A DNA stretch of 23,054 nt from an uncultured Bacteroidales bacterium. Lineage in GTDB: Bacteria; Bacteroidota; Bacteroidia; Bacteroidales; UBA932. The position numbers were made by a program, and so were the translations under genes. This document shows, piece after piece, positions 6,123 to 13,497 of the stretch (its first letter is position 1; every line of letters starts with the position of its first letter). The stretch is from the NCBI GenBank assembly GCA_902491795.1, contig CABUIX010000037.1:1-23054 (forward strand). Reading direction: 5' to 3'. The notes under the pieces are model-generated. The model was not told where the DNA came from. It did not search any database and saw only the letters and a list, made by a program, of their open reading frames with translations.

Positions 6123-6770
6123 CTACTTTGAATTTTCGTCGTGGCAGCAGCCGTGGTCTTCGTGGCAGCATCCCTCGCCGTCTGCATGGCCTTCATGACA
6201 GCAACCCTCGCCTTCACCGTGCCCGCAGCATTCTCCTTCGCCGCAGTCTCCGTGGCATCCGCCGCCGCAGTGGCATTCTTCCTTCGGGAGATATTCACCG
6301 TGCAGACCTTCTGTCAGCTCCTTGTCGGTTGCACTTCTCACGCTCTCGACCTTGCCGGTGAAATGCAGGGTCTTGCCTGCCATCGGATGGTTGAAGTCCA
6401 TGGTGACGGAATTCTCGCCGACCGTCTCAACCTTTCCCTGGACCACCTGGCCTTCGGAGTTGAACATGGGGATCACGCGGCCGGGCACAAGCAGATCCTT
6501 GCGCACCTCCCCGTTGATCTCGAAGGCGCTGAGAGGGAGTTCCACCTTGTATCGCTCGTCATATTCGCCGTAACCCTCTTCGGGGGTGAGAGTGAAACCG
6601 AAGCTGTCCCCGGGTTCCTTCCCTTCGAGATTGGCCTCGAATTTCGGCAGGAGCATTCCTGTGCCATGTATGTATTCGAGCGGCTTGTCCGCCCCTGACT
6701 TGTCGGCAATCTGCCCTTCAACCTCAAGTTCGTAGCTCACGGCCACTACTTTGTTCTTTTCGACTTTCAT
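6123..6770 (-). CDS. slyD: SlyD-type FKBP peptidyl-prolyl isomerase with metal-binding tail
   Basis: SlyD-like FKBPs catalyse prolyl cis-trans isomerisation, act as chaperones through an insert-in-flap domain, and bind nickel through a C-terminal tail. The predicted 215-residue protein starts at MKVEKNKVVAVSYELEV; an upstream in-frame TTG is rejected. It shows GTGMLLPKFEANLEGKEPGD and FTLTPEEGYGEYDE (FKBP part), an insert-in-flap segment, then NHPMAGKTLHFTGKVESV. The last 50 residues contain about 12 Cys and 8 His, including repeats of the form GEGCCHExH. The gene stands between the tldE and glycosyltransferase genes, with a probable terminator downstream. A weak -7-like TATAATTG (6786-6793, minus strand) precedes it. 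Confidence 0.93.
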   Translation of the reverse strand: MKVEKNKVVAVSYELEVEGQIADKSGADKPLEYIHGTGMLLPKFEANLEGKEPGDSFGFTLTPEEGYGEYDERYKVELPLSAFEINGEVRKDLLVPGRVIPMFNSEGQVVQGKVETVGENSVTMDFNHPMAGKTLHFTGKVESVRSATDKELTEGLHGEYLPKEECHCGGGCHGDCGEGECCGHGEGEGCCHEGHADGEGCCHEDHGCCHDENSK

Positions 6771-6859
6771 TTTCAGTATTTTTTGCAATTATAGTAATTT
6801 CATTCCGTTTTCCTTTTGCGCGGAGCCTTGTCTTCCGCTGCGTCCCCGGAGTCTCCCGC

Positions 6860-8200
6860 CTATCCGCTGAAGTCGACGTCCGAAAACGCGACAGTCGGAA
6901 TCAGCTTGGACAGGCACGGTCTCGCGTCATCGCCTGCCGCGACCAGCCGCTTCCATAGCTGCAGGAAATTGCCTGTGACGAGCATTTCGCTCACTGGCCT
7001 CACTATCTTGCCTCCGCTGAACAGGAAACCCTCTATTCCGTATGAGAAATCTCCCGTGGCCTGGTTGCAGTTGCCTCCGTTGAAGTCCGTTACGAGAATT
7101 CCGTCACCGCAGAGTCCGAGAATCTCGTTGCGCCTCAATCCCGGTCCGGGCCATGGCATGAGCCTCGGCCTTGTGGCGGCCTCGATTGTGGGCGCGATCC
7201 CGAGCTTTCTGGACATGTAGGTGTTGACGAAATACTCCTTGACGACGCCCCTCTCGACTATCGGGGCATCGGAGGTCGCAACCCCCTCTGAGTCAAAATA
7301 TTTCGAGCAGGCCTGCCCGGGAATTCGCGGGAAGTCCATCAGGGTCATTCCCCCGGGGAACATCTGCTTGCCGAGGCTGCCGGTCAGGAAGGAGTTGTTC
7401 TGCTGTATGGCGAATGCATTCAGCGCCTGAAGCAGGGGAGAGACAACCTTCGATGCCACCTCGCTGTCGATCACCATATTGTATTTTCCGCTTTCGGCCG
7501 GCGCCGAACCTTTCTGGGCAGCAGCACGCCTGAGCGCCTCTTTTCCGCATGCGGCATAATTCCCCTGGATTTTCCTTGTCGATGAATCCCACCAGTAGCC
7601 GCTGTATTTCTCTCCGCCGGCCTCGACCGTCGTCTCCACTCCGTAGTCGAACGAGCATTCGCTGTGTCGGCAGCATGTCCCGTTTGAGTCCATCAGCAGG
7701 GTCTCGTATATGCTGTCGGAATATTCCCCCTCTTCAGAGATCACCCTGCAGCCTTCCGGGAGGGCTTCGGAACTGTTGAACACCGAGGCGTCGAGGGCTG
7801 CCTGTATCCTCTGGGCGGGAGTGATTCTTTCCCTTTCGGGGTCCACGAGATCAAGTTCCGTCCCGGTCAGGGCGTCGCGGCAGCAGCGCTCAGGGTCAGG
7901 CAGGTCGCGGCAGGGGTCCGGGGCGATGCGGTGAACGATGTCCACGGCTTTCCGGATGAAGTCCCCGAGCGCCGCGGGATCCATGTTGTTGGTGGAGAAG
8001 CTGCCGAATCTCCCGTCGGCAAAGAGAGCGAGGCTCAGCGACCTGTCGGAGCAGCTGGTGACCCTGTCTACCTCTCCGTTGAGAGTGGCCACCAGGTCTT
8101 CCTCACTCTTGGAATAAGTTACCCTGACTTTCTGGGCGCCGGCATCCAGGGCGGTCTGGATAGCCCTGGCGACTGTTTCTGTTTCTTTCGTGCTGATCAT
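6860..8200 (-). CDS. pmbA: TldE/PmbA, partner subunit of the TldD/E peptidase
   Basis: In E. coli TldE (PmbA) pairs with TldD to form a heterodimeric metallopeptidase that trims unfolded peptides and matures microcin B17. This 446-residue protein has the TldE-type layout: N-terminal domain with SKSEEDLVATLNGEVDRVTSCSDRSLSLALFADGRFGSFSTN, and a C-terminal domain with FLTGSLGKQMFPGGMTLMD, ATSDAPIVERGVVKEYFVNTYMSRKLG and NGGNCNQATGDFSYGIEGFL. The HExxxH motif found in TldD is absent, as expected for the non-catalytic partner. It starts 10 bp after tldD and ends the operon. Confidence 0.92.
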   Translation of the reverse strand: MISTKETETVARAIQTALDAGAQKVRVTYSKSEEDLVATLNGEVDRVTSCSDRSLSLALFADGRFGSFSTNNMDPAALGDFIRKAVDIVHRIAPDPCRDLPDPERCCRDALTGTELDLVDPERERITPAQRIQAALDASVFNSSEALPEGCRVISEEGEYSDSIYETLLMDSNGTCCRHSECSFDYGVETTVEAGGEKYSGYWWDSSTRKIQGNYAACGKEALRRAAAQKGSAPAESGKYNMVIDSEVASKVVSPLLQALNAFAIQQNNSFLTGSLGKQMFPGGMTLMDFPRIPGQACSKYFDSEGVATSDAPIVERGVVKEYFVNTYMSRKLGIAPTIEAATRPRLMPWPGPGLRRNEILGLCGDGILVTDFNGGNCNQATGDFSYGIEGFLFSGGKIVRPVSEMLVTGNFLQLWKRLVAAGDDARPCLSKLIPTVAFSDVDFSG

Positions 8201-8210
8201 GATTCTGAAT

Positions 8211-9632
8211 TTATTCCCCTCCCACCGTCAGGTTGCCTATGAGCACGGACGGGATGCCGCATGAAACGGCCACGCTCTGCTCCTTGCCGCAGGTCCAGGT
8301 ACTTTCGTCTATCTTGAGGTCCGAAGCCACCGCCACCATGTCGGCGAGCGCCTGCGGTCCGTTGCCGATGATGTTTATGTCCTTTACCGGCATCGTGAGC
8401 CTGCCGTTCTCGATCAGCGAGCCGCTCTTCACGTAGAAGGTGAAGTCACCTTCGCCTATCTTGACCTGCCCGTTGGCGAACTGGTCCACGAATATGCCTT
8501 TCTTGACCGAGGCGATCAGGTCCTGTACGGTGCCGTCGCTGCCGCTCTCCATGTAGGTCGTGCGCATCCTGGGGATGGGATTGTAGCGGAAAGACTCCCG
8601 CCGGCCGTTTCCGGTGGGCGCGACCCCGTAGCTCCATGCGCTGATGCGGTCGTGCAGATAGGAAGTGAGTATGCCGTCGGTGACCATGTATGTCTTCTGC
8701 CCGGGCACGCCTTCATCGTCATAGTTGCAAGATCCGCGGCTTGCCGGCAGGGGGCCGTCGTCGATGATGTTGATGCCCTTGCGGCACACGCGGCTGCCGG
8801 TCTTGCCGGCGAATATTGACTGCCCCTTGCGGTTGAAGTCGGCCTCGAAAGCGTGTCCCATCGCCTCGTGCAGCAGTATTCCGGACGCGCCTGCCCCCAT
8901 GACGACGGGCATCTGCCCGCCTTTCGGCCTTCTGGCCTCGAAGAGCTTGTCCACGCCCCTGACTGCCCGGCTGATCAGGTCTTCCGCCACCTCGTCGCAT
9001 ATCATCTCGGCTCCGGTGCGCAGGCTGCGCGACACGTTTGCCGTTTCAGTCCTGTCGCCCTGCCTGAATATCACCTGCACCGAGACGCTGCCGAGCGGGC
9101 GGCTGTCGCAGGTGAGCTCGCCGAGGGAGTTGTACATCATTATTTCGCTCATCGACCACGAAAGCATGCCGATAACCTTCAGGGTCCGGCTCTCGCGGCT
9201 GCGTATCCCTTCCTCTATCCTTTTGAGGAAAGGGGCGAAACTGCCGCAGTCGGTGCTGTTCCAGTCGAGGCGCACGGGATAATGGTCGGGCACCGCTCCG
9301 CCGAGGTTGCTGCAGCTGCAGAAAGGCTTCTGCGCTGAGGCTGTCGCCACCGAGGCGATGGATGCGGCGGTGCGGGCCGCACGCAGGAGATCCTCGTATG
9401 CGGTGCTTTCGGAATAAGCGTATCCGGTCTTCTCGCCCTTGAGCACGCGTATGCCGCAGCCGTAGTCCACATGGTATCCCGCCGAATTCACCTCCGAATC
9501 GCGGAGCAGGAAATCATTGTACACGGTGTCTTCGAAATACAGGTCACACCAGTCTCCTCCATCCTTCATCCCCTCCGCCACGAGTGCGCGGAGCTGCTCC
9601 GGGGTGACTGCAAATCTGTCAATATTCTTCAT
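8211..9632 (-). CDS. tldD: TldD metallopeptidase subunit
   Basis: The zinc-bearing subunit of the TldD/TldE peptidase. The 473-residue protein carries the HExxxH motif as LLHEAMGHAFEAD (H255, E256, H260); the expected Cys ligand lies near the C-terminus in WTCGKEQSV. Other family marks are GCGIRVLKGEKTGYAYS near residue 58, DDEGVPGQKTYMVTDGIL, and GIFVDQFANGQVKIGEGDF. Length is close to E. coli TldD (about 480). Its 5' end overlaps the zeta-like kinase gene by 14 bp and tldE follows after 10 bp, so the pair is made in stoichiometric fashion from one mRNA. Confidence 0.94.
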   Translation of the reverse strand: MKNIDRFAVTPEQLRALVAEGMKDGGDWCDLYFEDTVYNDFLLRDSEVNSAGYHVDYGCGIRVLKGEKTGYAYSESTAYEDLLRAARTAASIASVATASAQKPFCSCSNLGGAVPDHYPVRLDWNSTDCGSFAPFLKRIEEGIRSRESRTLKVIGMLSWSMSEIMMYNSLGELTCDSRPLGSVSVQVIFRQGDRTETANVSRSLRTGAEMICDEVAEDLISRAVRGVDKLFEARRPKGGQMPVVMGAGASGILLHEAMGHAFEADFNRKGQSIFAGKTGSRVCRKGINIIDDGPLPASRGSCNYDDEGVPGQKTYMVTDGILTSYLHDRISAWSYGVAPTGNGRRESFRYNPIPRMRTTYMESGSDGTVQDLIASVKKGIFVDQFANGQVKIGEGDFTFYVKSGSLIENGRLTMPVKDINIIGNGPQALADMVAVASDLKIDESTWTCGKEQSVAVSCGIPSVLIGNLTVGGE

Positions 9633-10203
9633 TTGGATATACTATGTTCCAGATCATCCGGAACTTTTCGTTGTCTTTGATGTAGCTGAGATGCTTGCTC
9701 CCCTTGGCCACAATGGTGAACGGGGACTTTGAATTGTCGGCGAGTATCCAGTGGTCGCAGAGCGGCTTGTAGGTCTCGAAGAAATACTTGAGTCCCATGA
9801 CGTAGCGCCGCCTGATCACGTTTTCGGGTATGTCGTGTCCTCCGGCTGCTACCCTGTCGCGGACCCTGCGCACGGCAAGCTCCGGGGAGTTGAGCCAGAA
9901 GTAGAGTATTGTCACCTCGTAGCCTACGGACTGCGCTTCCTGGATTATCTTGACCAGGGAGCGTGTGGCCAGCGTGGTCTCGATGCTGAAGTCCTCATAG
10001 CGTCCGAGCATGTAGTTGATCTTCATCATCATGTACCGGCTGGCGGTTATTGAGGCCGCAGCGGGGTCGAAAGGGGAGAGACTCTTGGCGAACTCGTCGG
10101 AATTGACGAACTGCCTGCAATCCAGCAGGTCCGGAAGCAGGGTGTATGATGCCGTGGTCTTTCCTGAGCCGTTGCATCCCGATATGATGTAGAGGTTAGG
10201 CAT
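9619..10203 (-). CDS. Zeta-toxin-like P-loop kinase (COG4185 type)
   Basis: A 194-residue P-loop protein of the zeta toxin / predicted ABC-type ATPase (COG4185) group. The Walker A motif is GCNGSGKT at residues 9-16; FVNSDEFAKSLSPFDP and DFSIETTLATRSL match the conserved segments found in zeta kinases. Plasmid zeta toxins phosphorylate UDP-N-acetylglucosamine, but chromosomal stand-alone members may have other substrates. No epsilon-type antitoxin gene is adjacent: it overlaps DUF2400 by 8 bp upstream and tldD by 14 bp downstream. A housekeeping nucleotide or sugar kinase role is therefore as likely as a toxin role. Confidence 0.82.
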   Translation of the reverse strand: MPNLYIISGCNGSGKTTASYTLLPDLLDCRQFVNSDEFAKSLSPFDPAAASITASRYMMMKINYMLGRYEDFSIETTLATRSLVKIIQEAQSVGYEVTILYFWLNSPELAVRRVRDRVAAGGHDIPENVIRRRYVMGLKYFFETYKPLCDHWILADNSKSPFTIVAKGSKHLSYIKDNEKFRMIWNIVYPNEEY

Positions 10204-10885
10204 GGTCTATTCCGTATCCGAAAAGTGCAAAATCACCCTTTGCGGGGTCCCCGGGGAAAAGCTCCCTGAAGGCGTCGGTAATTTCGAGGGCCGTGGCAAG
10301 GTCCTTCTGCTTTCTTGCCGTGAGCCCTAGTTCTGTTGCCTGGGTGTAGACGTGGACGTCAAGCGGAATTATCAGGTCGGACGGCGAACTGTGCTTCCAG
10401 ACTCCGAGATCTACCTTCCCGTCATTCCTGACCAGCCACCTGCGCAGCATGTTGATTTTCTTGTTCGGTGCCTTCGGGTCCGGCTTCTGTCCGAAGATTC
10501 TTTCCCTGATGCCCTCGGTGCCGAGGCTCTCCAGCGAATCATGGCCTGTGTACCAGTCCTTGAGGCGGCTGCATATTGCGGCGGTCTCGGACCACTTGAT
10601 GGTCCTGTGGATGCTGGTGGGGTCGTCCCTCCAGTCACCGTTCATCACATATTCCCAGGGTTTCCATTCGAGGAAGTCGAAGAAACGTTCGCAGTCCCTG
10701 ACTATCATGGCCCTGCGTCCCCAGGCGAAGTGCGCGGCGAAAATGGCTGCCACTTCAATGTCCTGAAGCCTCGCCCCGCTGCTGAAGAACTTGCGGGGAA
10801 AGGCTACAGGGTCGTTTTCAAACCAGGCGGGGTCGTTGTATTTGTCGGCCCACGCCAGGAGCATGTCTCTTGTCTGAGGCGTCAT
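10196..10885 (-). CDS. TIGR02757 / DUF2400 family protein
   Basis: A 229-residue member of a family common in Bacteroidetes and some other bacteria, of unknown biochemical function. Family-like segments are ENDPVAFPRKF, DIEVAAIFAAHFAWGRRAMI, CSRLKDWYTGHDSLESLG, NMLRRWLVRNDGKVDLGVW, and the C-terminal IIPLDVHVYTQATELGLT followed by DFALFGYGID. The IPLDVHV...FALFGYGI pattern resembles the end of HhH-GPD DNA glycosylases, which is an inference only. The start MTPQTRD is chosen because its ATG shares one base with the pepD stop (TAATG); an extension 15 codons upstream would lie inside pepD. The 3' end overlaps the kinase gene by 8 bp. Confidence 0.88.
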   Translation of the reverse strand: MTPQTRDMLLAWADKYNDPAWFENDPVAFPRKFFSSGARLQDIEVAAIFAAHFAWGRRAMIVRDCERFFDFLEWKPWEYVMNGDWRDDPTSIHRTIKWSETAAICSRLKDWYTGHDSLESLGTEGIRERIFGQKPDPKAPNKKINMLRRWLVRNDGKVDLGVWKHSSPSDLIIPLDVHVYTQATELGLTARKQKDLATALEITDAFRELFPGDPAKGDFALFGYGIDHA

Positions 10886-12342
10886 TATTTTTCGGGAATG
10901 GCCTCGAGCACAGCCTTGAGAAGGTCCCAAACGTGCTGTACGGAGGGGATGTTCACCCTTTCGTCAGGTGAGTGGGGATAGAGCACCGTGGGTCCTATCG
11001 ACACCATCTGCCAGTTGGGATACTTGGCTCCGAGCAGTGCGCATTCGAGTCCGCCGTGGGTTGCCATGATGTTCATCGGCCTGCCGAAGAGCTTGTTGTG
11101 TATGTCGTTTATCATCGCGATCATCGGGGTGTCGGGCTTGGGTATCCATCCGCAGTATCCTCCGGTGAACTTGATGTCGGCGCCTGCAAATTCGAAGATG
11201 TACCTCACGCGGTTTGCGAGTTCAGCCTTTGACTCGTCCACTGCGCTCCTGAGCAGGGATGCAACCTTGATGTGGCCGCGTCCGGTCCTGACAACCGCGA
11301 GATTGATAGAAGTCTCGGTGAGTCCCGGCATGCTCTGGCTCATGCGGACAACGTTTGAAGGGCAGGCTGAGATGGCCTTGAGGGCGTTCAGAGCCACGCT
11401 CTCCTCAATGTATTCGGCTGCGGGCTTCTTGGTCCTCTCCACGGTGCAGGACATCGCGGGGTCGCTCTCCTTGTACCTTGCGGTCACGTCGGCAAAGTTC
11501 TTCCTGATTGCGCGTACTGCGGCTGCAGCCCTTTCGGCCGGTACCACGATTTCGGCCTCTCCCTCGAAGGGAATGGCGTTGCGCAGGCTTCCGCCGTTGA
11601 AGGACACGAGCTTTGCGCCGAATTTCTCAATGACCGGTATCAGTGCGTTGGCGAGCACCTTGTTGGCGTTGGCCCTGTAGAGGGAGATGTCCATTCCTGA
11701 ATGTCCTCCGGACAGTCCCTTGACGTTGAGCTTGCAGCCTACATAGCCGGCCTGGGTCTTGAAGGTCTTGTACTTGAAGTCAGCGACGGCATCGAGCCCT
11801 CCGGCGCATCCTATGCAGAGCTCGTCTTCGTCCTCGGAGTCGAGGTTGAGCAGCAGGTCGCCCTTGAGTATTCCGGGCTTGAGGGCCTTGGCGCCTGTCA
11901 TTCCGGTCTCCTCGTCATAGGTGATGAGCACTTCGATTGGGCCGTGCTTGAGGTCCTTTGACTCGGCCACTGCCATTGCGAGGGCAACGCCCATTCCGTT
12001 GTCGGCGCCGAGGGTGGTCCTGTCTGCAGTCACCCAGTCGCCCTCGATGATTGTCTGGATCGGGTCGGTCAGGAAATCGTGATCCTTGTCGGCGGTCTTC
12101 TGGGGAACCATGTCCATGTGGACCTGGAAGATCACGCCCTGGCGGTTTTCGTAGCCGGGTGTGGCAGGCACGCGGATTATCACGTTGCCGGTCTCGTCGG
12201 CCTCGGCTTCGATTCCGCGCTCCTTTGCCCAGTCAAGTATGAATTTGCGCGCCGCTTCCTCGTGCTTCGAGGGACGCGGGCACTGTGTCAGTCCGTAAAA
12301 GTTGTTCCAAACCAATGTTGGCTGTAGATCTTTGATTGTCAT
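10885..12342 (-). CDS. pepD: Aminoacyl-histidine dipeptidase PepD (M20 family)
   Basis: A 485-residue cytosolic zinc dipeptidase of the M20C type that splits Xaa-His and other dipeptides. Metal and catalytic residues are all visible: VHMDMV near residue 93 (His and the catalytic Asp), GADNGMG near 118 (bridging Asp), the catalytic Glu pair in YDEETGMTGAK near 150, LLNLDSEDEDELCIGCAGG near 174, and ATHGGLECALL near 431 (His). The lid domain carries GLSGGHSGMDI. The gene lies 30 bp after the acyltransferase gene and is linked by TAATG to DUF2400. Together with the POT transporter and TldD/E it suggests peptide use. Confidence 0.95.
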   Translation of the reverse strand: MTIKDLQPTLVWNNFYGLTQCPRPSKHEEAARKFILDWAKERGIEAEADETGNVIIRVPATPGYENRQGVIFQVHMDMVPQKTADKDHDFLTDPIQTIIEGDWVTADRTTLGADNGMGVALAMAVAESKDLKHGPIEVLITYDEETGMTGAKALKPGILKGDLLLNLDSEDEDELCIGCAGGLDAVADFKYKTFKTQAGYVGCKLNVKGLSGGHSGMDISLYRANANKVLANALIPVIEKFGAKLVSFNGGSLRNAIPFEGEAEIVVPAERAAAAVRAIRKNFADVTARYKESDPAMSCTVERTKKPAAEYIEESVALNALKAISACPSNVVRMSQSMPGLTETSINLAVVRTGRGHIKVASLLRSAVDESKAELANRVRYIFEFAGADIKFTGGYCGWIPKPDTPMIAMINDIHNKLFGRPMNIMATHGGLECALLGAKYPNWQMVSIGPTVLYPHSPDERVNIPSVQHVWDLLKAVLEAIPEK

Positions 12343-12372
12343 ATTGCAGATTGTTTTGTGATTGTTTTTCTG

Positions 12373-13278
12373 TCATTTCCAGCGCTTGTGCGTCCACAGG
12401 TAGTTCCATGGCTGCTCGCGCAGGTCCTCCTCGAGGAGGTCGAAGTATTTTCTGAGGATGGCTCCTTCGGGCAACTGCGACGCATCATCGCAGACGGGAG
12501 TGAAGCTCATGGTGTAGTTGCCGTCGTCTTCCTCTTTTGTGGAAAGATACACGACTGCATACCCAAGGTGTCTGGCGAGGTTCTCCGCCGCGTCCATGGC
12601 CCATGTGTCCTGGTTCATGAACCTTACGGGGACCTTGGATTTGGAGGTGTAGGGATACTGGTCGTTGATGAATATGTACATCTGGCTGCGGTCCCTGTGG
12701 CGGAAAATGTACTGGAGAGCCCTGAATGACTCCACTCTTCCGTCATAGTTCTTCTTGTCGATGACTGGAGCTATGCGGTTCCTGCTCAGGAAACGGTCAA
12801 ATGCCTGCTGGCGGTAGACCACGCACACGTCCCTCTCGGGAAAATCGAGCTGTTTCGGATACGGATAGTTCTTGATTCCTCCGTAGAGCTCCCAGTTGCC
12901 GCTGTGAGAGGTGAGCACCACAACGCTCTTGCCCGCTTTGTGGAAACGGTTCACGGTCTCCGGATTGCTCATCCGGACTATTCCGCTTCGCACGAGACGG
13001 CGGGGGTCAGTACAGCCGCCGAACCAAATGGCTTCCGTGAACACCTTCCCGAAATGGGCATAGAAACGGTTGCAGATGTCCTTGAGCTCGTCATATTTTT
13101 TGTCGGGAAAACTTCTTGCAAGGTTGGTCATCACCACGTCTCTGCGGTAACGCAGCACCTTGCCCGCAAGTCTGCCGAGCGCGCGGCCGCATGCCCGGTG
13201 GAATCCCAGGGGAAGCATGGCCAATGGCCTGGTGAGGCCGTAAAGCAATGCACTTCCTATTTTTCCCTTGTTGTCCAT
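12373..13278 (-). CDS. LpxL/HtrB-family lysophospholipid acyltransferase
   Basis: Members of this family add secondary acyl chains to lipid A or related lipids at the inner membrane. From ATG at 13276-13278 the protein has 301 residues. The catalytic HX4E motif is HSGNWE at about residues 125-130. An N-terminal hydrophobic region (LLYGLTRPLAMLPLGFHRA) could anchor it, and NLARSFPDK and VVYRQQAFDRFL are family marks. The C-terminus carries PWNYLWTHKRWK, the usual end of the family. A longer open frame to 13416 is rejected because a promoter -7 box lies at 13287-13294. It heads the six-gene operon. The acyl acceptor cannot be stated from sequence. Confidence 0.9.
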   Translation of the reverse strand: MDNKGKIGSALLYGLTRPLAMLPLGFHRACGRALGRLAGKVLRYRRDVVMTNLARSFPDKKYDELKDICNRFYAHFGKVFTEAIWFGGCTDPRRLVRSGIVRMSNPETVNRFHKAGKSVVVLTSHSGNWELYGGIKNYPYPKQLDFPERDVCVVYRQQAFDRFLSRNRIAPVIDKKNYDGRVESFRALQYIFRHRDRSQMYIFINDQYPYTSKSKVPVRFMNQDTWAMDAAENLARHLGYAVVYLSTKEEDDGNYTMSFTPVCDDASQLPEGAILRKYFDLLEEDLREQPWNYLWTHKRWK

Positions 13279-13286
13279 ATCAGATA

Positions 13287-13317
13287 CAAATATAATAAAA
13301 AACGTCAATCTTTCTAA
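13287..13317 (-). promoter_or_regulatory. Promoter of the acyltransferase-pepD-tldE operon
   Basis: On the minus strand TTAG (13314-13317, one mismatch to TTTG) and a perfect TATATTTG (13287-13294) are 19 bp apart. The -7 box ends only 9 bp before the ATG at 13278, so the transcript would have almost no leader. Confidence 0.65.
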
Positions 13318-13407
13318 AAGCATGCCTAAAGTCCCTGTCATGCCTTGCCGGTTCCGCCGAATTGGTATGATTTCCGCAAATCTTTCATAAAATCGGCGCG
13401 GCCAAAC

Positions 13408-13438
13408 TTGTATCAATCCCGATATTTTGTTTAATTTG
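13408..13438 (+). promoter_or_regulatory. Possible promoter of the POT transporter gene
   Basis: TTAATTTG (13431-13438) differs from the -7 consensus TAnnTTTG at one position, and TTGT or CTTG lies about 19-20 bp upstream. It would give a leader of roughly 55 nt with a small CCC-GTGCAA-GGG hairpin (near 13448-13459). This is the best candidate in the divergent intergenic region. Confidence 0.4.
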
Positions 13439-13497
13439 TAGAATGTGCCCGTGCAAGGGTCGGGTTAATTCATTGAAATAATCCAAAAATCAACAAT

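Noticed and set aside
12373..13416. A 347-residue start for the acyltransferase
   Set aside because: The extra 46 residues have no family similarity and would place a good promoter -7 box inside the coding region; the ATG at 13278 fits the family's start.
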